A stretch of 64,000 nucleotides of DNA from positions 248,001 to 312,000 of the forward strand of contig JBCCEW010000002.1 of assembly GCA_039030075.1 (NCBI GenBank), in the 5' to 3' direction. Below are positions 16,977-25,393 of the stretch, piece by piece. The position numbers and the translations under genes are program-made. Within the stretch, counting starts at the first letter, position 1. Every line of letters begins with the position of its first letter. The notes under the pieces are model-generated. The model was not told the origin of the DNA. It searched no databases and worked only from the letters and a program-made list of their open reading frames with translations. The stretch comes from Myxococcota bacterium. Its GTDB lineage: Bacteria; Myxococcota_A; UBA9160; SMWR01.

Positions 16977-17734
16977 TTCTCGGCCCGCGCTTCCCGCTGT
17001 GCGGGAGTGAGGAAGGTCTCGAGCTTCGACTGGATCACCAGCGAGTTCTCGCCCTTCAGAATCGATTCGACCCCGGAGATCGCCATACTCTTCGCCGCCA
17101 CTTCTTCATCCGTGCGGTGTTCGAGCTTCGAGGCGATGGGGATACAGATGACGAACGCGATGATCGCGCCGTAGAGCGTGGTCAGAAGAGCGACGGCCAT
17201 GGCCGGGCCGATGGCGGCCGGGTCTTCGAGGCTCTTCAACATCTGGACCAGACCCACGAGGGTCCCGACCATGCCCATGGAAGGGGCGGTGGAGCCCATG
17301 AACTTGAAGATCGCCTGGCCCCGCTGGTGGCGTTGCTTCATGGTCTTCATCTCGGCGCCGAGGATCGAGTGCACGGCGTCCGGGTCGAGACCGTCCACGC
17401 CGAGGCGTACGCCGCGCGCGAGGAATTCGTCCTCGATCACGTCGTTCTCGAGGGAGACCAACCCCTCCTTCCGCGCCTTCGCAGCCAGCTGGACCACGTC
17501 CTCGATCGTCTGGTCCGGCGAGGCCTTCTTCTCGAAGAAGGCCTGCAAGCCGACCTTCATGGCGCCCAGCACCTGAGAGAGGCTCTCGTTGATCAGCGTC
17601 GCGGCGATCGTCCCGCCCACGACGATCGCGAGGCCGGGCACGTTGAAGAACGAGCCGAGGTCTCCACCCGTTGCCATCGATCCAACGATGAGCACGGTGC
17701 CGGCGATGATTCCCACTAGGGTCGCGATGTCCAT
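16973..17734 (-). CDS. motA: MotA, stator ion-channel subunit
   Basis: A 253-residue protein with four transmembrane segments, starting MDIATLVGIIAGTVLIVGSM. The cytoplasmic loop between segments 2 and 3 and the APSMGMVGTLVGLVQML region are typical of MotA/PomA. It is the first gene of the long leftward unit reaching flhG. A stretch of 448 bp separates it from the divergent HDOD gene. Confidence 0.95.
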   Translation of the reverse strand: MDIATLVGIIAGTVLIVGSMATGGDLGSFFNVPGLAIVVGGTIAATLINESLSQVLGAMKVGLQAFFEKKASPDQTIEDVVQLAAKARKEGLVSLENDVIEDEFLARGVRLGVDGLDPDAVHSILGAEMKTMKQRHQRGQAIFKFMGSTAPSMGMVGTLVGLVQMLKSLEDPAAIGPAMAVALLTTLYGAIIAFVICIPIASKLEHRTDEEVAAKSMAISGVESILKGENSLVIQSKLETFLTPAQREARAEK

Positions 17735-18182
17735 GGAGGCCCTTCGCTTTGAATCCCTGCATCTCGAAACACAACGCGTGAAACGAAACTCGCTTCACTT
17801 CGCGTGCTTTCAGCGCCCTCATCGGTCTCGCTGCACCCTGCTGGATCGAGTGAAAGACCCAATTTTGCTCGGTAGGCATGTGCGATTCGTGCGGGGAGGG
17901 CTCAGCCCGAAACTTCCAAGCTGGAACGGAGGGGGTCGAAAGGGCCGCTTCTCTCGCGATTCACGCGCCGCAGCGCAGAGCGCACCGTCGTTTCGAGACC
18001 CGAGCGGCGGGGTAGGTGTTTCTCCGCAGTCGATCTCGGGAGAAGTGCGGCGCGTCCCGCCAGCGAGCTCCGGCAACGAAGGCGCACATCCCCCCGCTTC
18101 CTCAAGCACACGCTTCCGGAGGCCGAGTTTTCGAAGGTGGACACGCGCTCCGGCGCGGTCGCAATGCGAGGGGAAACGCCTC
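17735..18182. other. Divergent regulatory gap between motA and an HDOD gene
   Basis: This 448-bp region holds no convincing gene. It contains a diverged copy of the flagellar palindrome at 17913-17927 and repeated GAAAC words near 17775, but I could not find a -24/-12 element at normal spacing on either strand. Confidence 0.45.
17913..17927. promoter_or_regulatory. Diverged copy of the flagellar activator palindrome
   Basis: CTTCCAAGCTGGAAC matches the copy ahead of flgB (CTTCCAGGCTGAAAC) at 13 of 15 positions and keeps the inverted symmetry TTCCA/TGGAA. It lies about 185 bp upstream of motA, the head of the export-apparatus operon. Confidence 0.45.
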
Positions 18183-19040
18183 ATGAACGTGGGTGCCGAA
18201 GCCGTCAGCCAGCGATCGGTTCGCGATTCTCGCTGGGAACGCTGGGAGGGCCGGCTGCGCGAGCGTCTGGAGAAGGGGGACCTCGAGCTTCCCCCGCTGC
18301 CCGACATCGCCCAGCGCGCCATGGCGATGGCGCGCGACGAGTCCACGAGTGCGGCCGATCTCGCGGAGCTGATGAATCGAGACGCCGCGCTGGCTTCGGC
18401 GCTGCTGCGGCGCGCCAACTCGGTGGCGCTCGGTGCCGCGACTCGTGTGGCTTCGGCACACCAGGCCGTGGCCCGTCTGGGGATGCGAGAGGCCTCGGAG
18501 ATCGCCGTCGCGGTGAGTCTGCGCGCCGGTCTCTTCCAGGGCCAGGTGTATCCCACCCTCGCCAATCGGATCTGGCGCCAATCCCTGGCGTCCGGGTTGT
18601 TCGCGAAGGAAGTGATGCGCTCGATGGGGCGCGATATTGAGATCGCCTTCCTCTGCGGCCTGCTCGCCGACGTCGGGCAGCCGATGGTCTTGAACGAGCT
18701 GGGCGCCACCACCCGCGCCTACGAGCGCCCCGACGAAGAGACGGCCGCTTCGCTGGCCCGGGCTCTGGGCCCGCAGTTTGCCGCCACGGCCGTGCGCAGC
18801 TGGGCGCTCCCGGGCGTGGTGATCGAGTCGATCATGCGACGGGACGAGGAGCCGTCGGAAGAATCGCGGGTCGCGAGCCTCGGGCAGCGCCTCGCCGAGA
18901 TCGTGGTCGACCCGGAAGCCGAGATCGCGGATTTCGAAGCAGATCCGGATGCCGTGGCGCTTTGCCTCGAGCCCCAGGAGATCGCCCGCGTGATCGCCCA
19001 GGCCGATCGCATCCGCGAAGAAACCGAGGGCATGCCCTGA
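18183..19040 (+). CDS. HDOD domain protein, stand-alone
   Basis: A 285-residue HDOD protein transcribed rightward against the flagellar genes. The ATG at 18183 precedes MNVGAEAVSQRS; the HDOD core opens with LPPLPDIAQRAMAMARDE. The HD-like position reads LLADVGQ, so the metal-binding pair is lost. It is the second HDOD gene of the locus, divergent from motA and convergent with flgE. Function unknown; HDOD proteins in related bacteria affect motility and signalling. Confidence 0.82.
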   Translation: MNVGAEAVSQRSVRDSRWERWEGRLRERLEKGDLELPPLPDIAQRAMAMARDESTSAADLAELMNRDAALASALLRRANSVALGAATRVASAHQAVARLGMREASEIAVAVSLRAGLFQGQVYPTLANRIWRQSLASGLFAKEVMRSMGRDIEIAFLCGLLADVGQPMVLNELGATTRAYERPDEETAASLARALGPQFAATAVRSWALPGVVIESIMRRDEEPSEESRVASLGQRLAEIVVDPEAEIADFEADPDAVALCLEPQEIARVIAQADRIREETEGMP

Positions 19041-19150
19041 CCCACGCTCGGGGCCCACGGCCCCGGCGTGACGGACGGATCGGCGCACGGAGGTGGTCGA
19101 CGCCACGCCGTAGAGCTGCGTTCCCTGCGCGACGCAGGCCAGAAGTGAAA

Positions 19151-19184
19151 CGGGCGCGAGATCTCCGGAGAGACCCCGCGCCCG
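19151..19184. terminator. GC-rich hairpin between convergent HDOD and flgE genes
   Basis: Arms CGGGCGCG and CGCGCCCG pair perfectly over 8 bp around an 18-base loop that itself contains the palindrome TCTCCGGAGA. There is no clear U-tract, but it sits where transcripts from both sides end, so a bidirectional transcript end is plausible. Confidence 0.45.
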
Positions 19185-19232
19185 CTCGGATCCACGCGTC
19201 GGTTCGAAGCGTGCGAGCCGACCCGCCTCGGG

Positions 19233-20519
19233 CTACTGACCCAGCTGCACCAGGTTGGCGAGCAGCTCGTTGGTGGTCGAGACGGTTCGGGTGTTCGCCT
19301 GGAAGGCGCGCTGGTTGATGATCAGTCGAATGAACTGATCCGCCAGGTCCACGTTCGACTGCTCGATGGCGTTCGACCGGACCGAACCGAACTGGCCGGT
19401 CTCCGGAGCGCCGATCAGCGGCTGTCCCGATTCTCGCGACTCGACGAACAGGTTGTTCCCGACCGCGGTGAGACCCTCGACGCTCGGGAAGGTGGCGAGC
19501 GCGGCCCGCGCGAGCGCCTGGGTGCGACCGTTCGTGAAGCTCACCACGAAGAAGCCCTCGCGGTCGATCGTCAGGTTGCTCACGTTGCCCGTCGCAAAGC
19601 CATCCTGGGTGATCGAAAGCGCCGTCGAGTCGTCGCCGTCCCCGGTGAACTGGGTGGTCACCGCGGTCGTGCCCGTCGCACCGAAGTCGAGCGCGACGTT
19701 CTGGGCGAGGGCACCGCCGCCGGTGAAGTTGGCGACCAGGGGGCCACCCGTCGTGGCCGAGAGGTTGCCGGCCGTGTCGAAGGCCAGCGTGCCGGCCCCG
19801 ATCGAGACCACGGTCTCACCGGCTCCCGGGGGAACCGTCGAATCCGCGGGCGGAATCGTCGCGTTCCAGGTCCAGGCGTTCGGGCCGGTGCGGGTGTAGT
19901 AGACCGTGACCTCGTGGCCACCGCCCAGGGAGTCGTAGGCGGTGACGGAGGTCTGGAAGCTCGACGTCCCGGACGGGTCGACCAGGCTGAAGGGGCCGTT
20001 CGTCGGAGCCGCCGAATCGAGGTTCATCGAGACCTCGATGCCGGTCGATGCCTGCGGGTCGGCCAGCGTCACGTTCAGCTGGATGTCGGCCAGCTGTCCG
20101 GTCGAGGTCTGAGTCGCTGGATCGATCGTGAACCCCTGGACGCGCTGTCCCAGGGCATCGACCAGTAGGCCGTCGCGATCGAAGTTGAACAGGCCGGCCC
20201 GCGAATAGGTCTGGCCCTGTTGGCCGTCGAGGATGAAGAAGCCGCGGCCCTCGATGCCGAGGTCCGTGGTGTTCGCCGAGGACTCGAAGGTCCCCTGGGT
20301 GAACACCTGGCCCACGTTGAGCACCTTGCTGCCGGAGCCGATCTGGGAGACCCCGCCCGAGGTCGAGATGTTCTGGCCGAGCAGGTCGGCGAAGAGCGCG
20401 CGGCGTTCCTTGAATGCCGGCGTGCTGACGTTGGAGATGTTGTCACCGATCACCGAGATCGCCGTGGAGGCGGTGTCGAGTCCGGAGACGCTGGCAAAGA
20501 GTGCATTCGAAAGGCTCAT
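19233..20519 (-). CDS. flgE: FlgE, flagellar hook protein
   Basis: A 428-residue axial protein. The N-terminal rod/hook signature FASVSGLDTASTAISVIGDN and the C-terminal helix ADQFIRLIINQRAFQANTRT define the family, with a variable middle domain. It is the last gene of the flgB operon and follows flgD and a 52-codon frame. FlgE polymerises about 120-fold into the hook, with length set by FliK. Confidence 0.95.
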   Translation of the reverse strand: MSLSNALFASVSGLDTASTAISVIGDNISNVSTPAFKERRALFADLLGQNISTSGGVSQIGSGSKVLNVGQVFTQGTFESSANTTDLGIEGRGFFILDGQQGQTYSRAGLFNFDRDGLLVDALGQRVQGFTIDPATQTSTGQLADIQLNVTLADPQASTGIEVSMNLDSAAPTNGPFSLVDPSGTSSFQTSVTAYDSLGGGHEVTVYYTRTGPNAWTWNATIPPADSTVPPGAGETVVSIGAGTLAFDTAGNLSATTGGPLVANFTGGGALAQNVALDFGATGTTAVTTQFTGDGDDSTALSITQDGFATGNVSNLTIDREGFFVVSFTNGRTQALARAALATFPSVEGLTAVGNNLFVESRESGQPLIGAPETGQFGSVRSNAIEQSNVDLADQFIRLIINQRAFQANTRTVSTTNELLANLVQLGQ

Positions 20520-20528
20520 GGTTCTACC

Positions 20529-20687
20529 TCAGTGAGAGGGCGGGAAAAGCAAAGTGTGAGATTCAGATTCGGCTTCGATCGAGCGGATCGATTTGCGCAG
20601 CAGCTGCTCGAAGGTCGGCGGCTCGGGACGCGCGAGCAGGGAGGCGAGCAGGCGCTTCAGCTGTCGCTTCCAGATGGCGGCGTTCAT
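20529..20687 (-). CDS. Small ORF between flgD and flgE
   Basis: A 52-codon frame whose ATG overlaps the flgD stop (ATGA) and which ends 9 bp before flgE. The product is basic and helical in its first half (MNAAIWKRQLKRLLASLLA) with FEQLLRKSIRSIEAE following. The tight coupling and position, where other flagellar systems carry short unassigned 'flagellar operon' genes, favour a real gene. I do not recognise the family. Confidence 0.5.
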   Translation of the reverse strand: MNAAIWKRQLKRLLASLLARPEPPTFEQLLRKSIRSIEAESESHTLLFPPSH

Positions 20688-21340
20688 TCACTCACCTCGC
20701 GCAGGGCGCCCAGCGGCGTCTCGACGCCGTTCAGGACCAGGGTCGGCGCGTCGCCATCGAGGCGCGTCCCCGTCACCCGGGACTGGACGAGCACGTTGGG
20801 AGCGACCTCACCCGGAGCGGCCGTCAAGCGCACGGTGTAGACGCCGGCCTGCGGAAGCTGGTTGAAGGAGGCCCAGTCGATCGCGTTGCGTCCCGGCGCC
20901 AGGGTCTGGCTGGGGAGTCGGGCGACGACCTGGTTGGCCCCGTTGATGAGCTCCAGCCCCTGGAGGTTGGTCGGACGGCTGGCCTCCAAGAAGAGGGTCG
21001 GGAGCTCGGCGTCGGGTCCAGCCGGGATGCCCACTTGTTGGGTATCGACCAGAGCTTCGCGCCCGATCAGACCCGCCGCCGCGAGGTTCTGGCTGTTCGC
21101 CCCGCTCTGGGTCAGCGCATCGATCGACGTGCGCATCGAGATCAGTTGATCGAGGCTCGAGAACTGGGCGAGCTGGGCGGTGAACTCGGTGGCGTCCTGG
21201 GGGTCCAGGGGGTCCTGGTTCTCGAGCTGCGCGATCAGCATGGCGAGGAAGTCCTCTTGTCCGAGAGTCGCGTTCGCACCGCTCTCGCGGGTCGCGGTCG
21301 TGGCCACGGTGCCACCGCCGAGTACGTCTCCGATCTCCAT
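20684..21340 (-). CDS. flgD: FlgD, hook-cap/scaffold protein
   Basis: A 218-residue protein. The N-terminal signature FLAMLIAQLENQDPLDP and the following DATEFTAQLAQFSSLDQL are diagnostic. The C-terminal part has the FlgD Ig-like domains. FlgD caps the growing hook. It starts 12 bp after fliK. Confidence 0.95.
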   Translation of the reverse strand: MEIGDVLGGGTVATTATRESGANATLGQEDFLAMLIAQLENQDPLDPQDATEFTAQLAQFSSLDQLISMRTSIDALTQSGANSQNLAAAGLIGREALVDTQQVGIPAGPDAELPTLFLEASRPTNLQGLELINGANQVVARLPSQTLAPGRNAIDWASFNQLPQAGVYTVRLTAAPGEVAPNVLVQSRVTGTRLDGDAPTLVLNGVETPLGALREVSE

Positions 21341-21352
21341 GGGTATCCTCCT

Positions 21353-22516
21353 CTAGACCCGCAGGTCGATCCCGCGTCCGTCGGACGCGGTGGGTTCGGC
21401 GGGCGCATCGCCGCGGGTTTCCTGCTCGGCGCCATTGCCGCGGTTCGCGCCGCGTTGGTCGCGGGCCGGCGTCTGCTCGCCCGAGCGCTCGAAGTCCTGG
21501 AACGATGCGTTTGCATCGCGTCCGAGCGGCTGATCGCTGGAGCGCAGTTCGAGGCCTTCGACGCGCAGGTCCCGCTGGGCGAGGGCGTCACTCAGACGGT
21601 CGACGGACTCGGCGATCAGCTGGTGGGCCGTGGCCTGTTCGGCGTGGATGCGCAGGTCGACCCGGTCGCCGCGCACGCGTACCGCGATGTCGACCTCACC
21701 CAACGAAGGCGGATCGAGTCGCACCCGCGCGGTGCCACCGCCCTGTTGGGCAAGCCACTCGATACGCTGGGGCAGGACCTGCTCCACGGCAGCGGGGGCA
21801 GGCGTCGGCGCAGCGGGCGCCGGGCCTGCCAAGGTGCCGACGTCCACCGCTGGCGGGGCCACCGGAGTGCGCGCACTCTCGAGGCCGCTCGGCACGGGGA
21901 GCGCCGGTTCGGCGGCCGGCGTTTGCGCCTCGGCCAACGCTCGGCCCGAGGCTTGCTCCGATGCCGCGTTGCGGGCCGTCACGAACTGGGCGAGCGGGGA
22001 GGGCTCGTTGCGCGGAGTCGGGTCGACTGCGCGTTCCGCCACACTCTCGCGGCCGCGTTCGAGACCGAAGAACCGGTCGGGGAGGGCGGGCTCGGGAACG
22101 CTCTCGGCCGCGTCGCGCGGGGGTGCTGCGGTCGCAGCGGCAATCGGATCGGCGACCACCGCCAGTCGCGGTTCGTTACCGGCGGCCTGCGGGAGGCGAT
22201 TCTCGGCCGGGGCGTTCGCCCGCGCCGGGCCGCGCGTGAGCGCGCGCTCGACGTAGCCGGCGGTGACCGGCAGCGGTGTCCGCGAGATCTCCGCCGGCAG
22301 AGCCGCCAAGGTCGCTGTCTCGGCGTTCGTCTCCGGAGTGGCGTTCTCCGCGAGCTCTTCCGAAGCCCCGTCTTCCTCGAGCGGGGCGGCGGCCGCGGCG
22401 AAGAGCTGGGCCAGCAACGGGTCGAACCCCTCGCCCTCCGGCGTCAAGGCTTCGCGTGCAGGGGCTGCGTTCGGCGCGGTCGGCGGCGCCTCCAACAGGG
22501 CATCGATCTGGATCAA
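21353..22516 (-). CDS. fliK: FliK, hook-length control protein
   Basis: A 387-residue, Ala/Pro/Glu-rich protein. A long low-complexity N-terminal ruler region is followed by the C-terminal substrate-switch domain (QGGGTARVRLDPPSLGEVDI, then VDLRIHAEQATAHQLI). The best start is TTG at 22516, which overlaps the stop of the fliJ/motE gene (TTGA); there is no nearby ATG. The C-terminus ends GRGIDLRV. FliK measures hook length and triggers the FlhB specificity switch. Confidence 0.9.
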   Translation of the reverse strand: MIQIDALLEAPPTAPNAAPAREALTPEGEGFDPLLAQLFAAAAAPLEEDGASEELAENATPETNAETATLAALPAEISRTPLPVTAGYVERALTRGPARANAPAENRLPQAAGNEPRLAVVADPIAAATAAPPRDAAESVPEPALPDRFFGLERGRESVAERAVDPTPRNEPSPLAQFVTARNAASEQASGRALAEAQTPAAEPALPVPSGLESARTPVAPPAVDVGTLAGPAPAAPTPAPAAVEQVLPQRIEWLAQQGGGTARVRLDPPSLGEVDIAVRVRGDRVDLRIHAEQATAHQLIAESVDRLSDALAQRDLRVEGLELRSSDQPLGRDANASFQDFERSGEQTPARDQRGANRGNGAEQETRGDAPAEPTASDGRGIDLRV

Positions 22517-23448
22517 GGCTTCTCTCCCATGGCGGCCGGACCGCCGAGCGGGTGCGCCACGTTGCGGCTCATGGCCAGGGCGCGTTCCTGCGACATCAAC
22601 GGCAACAGGGCCGCGGATTCCTTGTGCTTCATCTTCGCGATGATGCGGGTAGCGAGGTCGAGCTCGAGCTCTTCGAGGAGCGGCGCGGCACGGCGCGCAT
22701 CCATGGTCCCGTAGATCTTCGCGAGGCGGGCGATCGACTTGTCGCCGTTCGCCTGCTCCCAATCCGAGATGCGTTTCTCGATCGCGCTCGCGAGCTCCTC
22801 GAGCTCGGCCAGGCTCGCCATGACCCGCTTCTCGAGGTCGCCGACATGGACTTCGCGATCGTTGAGTTCGCGCTCGCGTCGGTCGAGCTGGGTCTCGCGC
22901 TGGCGCAGCTCCTCGACGAGCCGCGTGATGCTGCCGGGATCCGACGACGGAGGCGCTTCGCCTTCTGCGTGTGGCGCGGTCGGCATGGCGACGATCCAGA
23001 CGGCCAGAGCCCAGCTCGCGAGACGTCGGACACGCTGCCCGACCTCGTCGCGCTGGGCTTCCTCGGCCCGCTCGCGGTCGCGTCGCTCGGTGTCCTGCTC
23101 GCGATCGACGATGCGCGCGAGTCCCTCGCGGCTGCGATGGGCGGCTTCCAGCGCCGCGAGTGCCTGCTGGTCTTCCTCATTCGCTTCTCCGAGCGCGCGC
23201 TCGGCTTCGCGCATCCGCTCGGCCGCGTGGGCGAGTCCGGCTTGGGCCGTGGCCCAGAACATCGCGTTCGCCCCGTCGCGACTGCGCTCGGTGAAGTCAC
23301 CCCGCGCCTGTCCGAGGGCACGCGTCGAGGCCGCGAGCTGCTGGGCGGCGGCGTCTCGGCGTCGCTCGGTCTCCGCCCGCATCTGGCGAGCGCGATCGAC
23401 GTGTCGATCCCGGAGCCGCAACCAGCGCTGGAGTCGCGCGAGGTTCAT
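22513..23448 (-). CDS. FliJ-MotE fusion protein
   Basis: A single 311-residue frame. Residues 1-~155 are FliJ-like, a long charged antiparallel coiled coil (RLQRWLRLRDRHVDRARQM ... ending with a DREQ-DRERAEE stretch typical of FliJ). Then a hydrophobic segment (LASWALAVWIVAMPTAP) and a MotE/MgtE-N-like part: coiled coil RQRETQLDRRERELNDRE and domain AKIYGTMDARRAAPLLEELE ... RIIAKMKHKESAALL. No start codon is available at the junction before the hydrophobic segment, and adjacent frames do not encode it. FliJ couples the FliI ATPase to FlhA; MotE is a periplasmic partner of the stator in some bacteria. The start at 23448 overlaps fliI (ATGA). Confidence 0.8.
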   Translation of the reverse strand: MNLARLQRWLRLRDRHVDRARQMRAETERRRDAAAQQLAASTRALGQARGDFTERSRDGANAMFWATAQAGLAHAAERMREAERALGEANEEDQQALAALEAAHRSREGLARIVDREQDTERRDRERAEEAQRDEVGQRVRRLASWALAVWIVAMPTAPHAEGEAPPSSDPGSITRLVEELRQRETQLDRRERELNDREVHVGDLEKRVMASLAELEELASAIEKRISDWEQANGDKSIARLAKIYGTMDARRAAPLLEELELDLATRIIAKMKHKESAALLPLMSQERALAMSRNVAHPLGGPAAMGEKP

Positions 23449-24776
23449 GCGGCGCTCCCTTCCTGGAGGAGGCTCGCGAGCCCGTTCCAGCTGGCTTCGA
23501 GATCGCACGCCTCGGATCGTTCCTGGGCGAGGAACGCGGCCAACGTCGGCTCGAGGCGAATCGCCTCGTCGATCCGCAGGTTCTGACCGGGTTGATGCGC
23601 GCCGATCGAGATCAGATCTTCGGCGTCGGCATAGGTCGCGAGCACGGCGCGGGCGCGCGTCGCCAGCGCCAGCGCTTCGGGGGTCGCGACGTCGCTCATC
23701 ACCCGCGACACGCTGGCCAGCGGGTCGATCGCGGGGTGGCGACCGCGCTCGGCGAGGCGTCGCGACAGCACGAAGTGGCCGTCCAACAGCGAACGGATCG
23801 CCTCTGCGATCGGATCGTGCTGTTCATCGCCCTCGAAGAGCACGGTGTAGAGCGCGGTGATGCTGCCGGCGCCCGCGACGGTGCCTGCCCGCTCGACGAG
23901 CTTCGGCAGTGCGCTCCACACCGACGGCGGGTAGCCGCGCGTCGCCGGGGGCTCCCCTGCCGCCAGCCCGATCTCTCGCTGGGCGGCCGCGAAGCGGGAG
24001 AGCGAGTCCATCAAGAGCAGCACGTGGCGCCCCTCGGCGCGGAGGTCTTCGGCGAGTTGGGTGGCCAGCTGCGCGGCTCGGCGGCGCAGCACGGCGGCAT
24101 CGTCGCTGGTGGCGACGACCACGATCGAATGGGCCAGGGCTTCGCCCAGGGATTCCTCGACGAAGTCTCGGACCTCGCGGCCCCGCTCGCCGATCAGTGC
24201 GACGACGACCGCGTCGGCCTTGGTCGAGCGCGCCATCTGACCCAGGAGCGTCGACTTCCCGACACCCGAGCTCGCGAACAGGCCCATGCGCGCGCCGCGG
24301 CCGACCGTGAGCAGGGCGTTGATGGAGCGGATGCCCACGTCGAGGGGTTCGCGGACCCGTTCTCGCAGCAGGGTCGGCGCGCGCGTTGCCAGCGGCGCGG
24401 TCTCGGTACGGGTGCGGATTCGCGGTCCCGCGTCGATCGGCACGCCCAGACCATTGATCACGCGCCCGAGTGCGGCGCGAGCATCCGGGACGCCCTCGGC
24501 GGGCAGGTCGGTCTCGACGCCGTCACCGGCGCGCACGCCACCGGGCTCGGCGAGCGGCAGGAGCAGGGTTTCGGTGCCTCGGAACCCGACCACTTCGGCA
24601 TGGAAGGCGGCCGCCTGGGTGGGATGCACCCGCACCAGCGAACCGAGTTCGGCATGCACGCCTTCGGCCGACAGCACGTTCCCGACCAGAGTTCGGACCC
24701 GACCCTGGGGCACGGCGACCGGGATCGCCGAGAGCGCGTGTCGACACGCGTGGAGCTGAGACGCGAAGGCGTTCAC
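23445..24776 (-). CDS. fliI: FliI, flagellar export ATPase
   Basis: A 443-residue F1-beta-like ATPase. Walker A is ASSGVGKSTLLGQMA (~165-175); the family motif YPPSVWSALPKLVERAG lies further on, as does VTPEALALATRARAVLA-type C-terminal sequence. FliI hexamerises under the export gate with FliH and FliJ. Stop and start overlap neighbours on both sides by 4 bp. Confidence 0.95.
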   Translation of the reverse strand: MNAFASQLHACRHALSAIPVAVPQGRVRTLVGNVLSAEGVHAELGSLVRVHPTQAAAFHAEVVGFRGTETLLLPLAEPGGVRAGDGVETDLPAEGVPDARAALGRVINGLGVPIDAGPRIRTRTETAPLATRAPTLLRERVREPLDVGIRSINALLTVGRGARMGLFASSGVGKSTLLGQMARSTKADAVVVALIGERGREVRDFVEESLGEALAHSIVVVATSDDAAVLRRRAAQLATQLAEDLRAEGRHVLLLMDSLSRFAAAQREIGLAAGEPPATRGYPPSVWSALPKLVERAGTVAGAGSITALYTVLFEGDEQHDPIAEAIRSLLDGHFVLSRRLAERGRHPAIDPLASVSRVMSDVATPEALALATRARAVLATYADAEDLISIGAHQPGQNLRIDEAIRLEPTLAAFLAQERSEACDLEASWNGLASLLQEGSAA

Positions 24777-25393
24777 GCGTCCTCCTCGTCCACGGGCGGG
24801 TTGCGGAGCGCCTCACCGATGCGTGCCAGCAGAGGTTCGATCGCGAGCGAAACCTGCTGCTGCTCGGACACGACGCGCGCGTCACCGGCGGCGAGAGAGG
24901 CATCGGCGGCGAAGCGGGCGTCCCAGGTCTGCTCAAGGCGATGGAGGGCTTCGGCGTGGCGTTCGCGCAGGTCGCCGAGGGTCTCGGACGCCAGCTCGAT
25001 CACCGTCTCGCCGCGCTGGGCCAGGCTGTCGAGGGCCTCGTCGAGGAGCGAGAACAGCGCGTCCGGATGGGCACGCAGCTCCTGACGCAGGACGTGCTCG
25101 GCGATGGCGATCGAGAGCGAGATCAGTGCCTCACCGATCTCTTTGCGGCCATCGGCGTCGAGACGCTGGACCGCTTCCGCTGCCGCCTCGAAGGCGCGGA
25201 CCTGTTCCGCCGCGCGCTGCTGCCATTCGGCTTCGACCTCGGCACGGGTCTCGCGGCGCGCCTGCTCGCAAGCGGCAGCGATCCGGTGCGCGATCTCGTC
25301 TTCGGCCGAGACCGTTGCGCTCTCCTGCGACACTCCGTCTGCGACGAACTCGCCACCACGGTAGAGGGGCTGTTCCTCAAACGAGGATCTCAT
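24773..25393 (-). CDS. fliH: FliH, negative regulator of FliI
   Basis: A 206-residue, Glu/Ala/Arg-rich coiled-coil protein with a C-terminal domain like the F1 delta subunit (ISLSIAEHVLRQELRAHPDAL). I chose the ATG at 25393, 4 bases after GGAGGT; a GTG two codons upstream at 25399 sits on top of that site. The start lies inside the end of fliG. Confidence 0.88.
   Translation of the reverse strand: MRSSFEEQPLYRGGEFVADGVSQESATVSAEDEIAHRIAAACEQARRETRAEVEAEWQQRAAEQVRAFEAAAEAVQRLDADGRKEIGEALISLSIAIAEHVLRQELRAHPDALFSLLDEALDSLAQRGETVIELASETLGDLRERHAEALHRLEQTWDARFAADASLAAGDARVVSEQQQVSLAIEPLLARIGEALRNPPVDEEDA

Noticed and set aside
17790-17845. Search for a sigma-54 promoter for motA at the expected distance from the palindrome
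   Set aside because: The nearest candidate (AAGCACGCGAAGTGAA, leftward) lacks both GG and GC, so it was not listed as a promoter.
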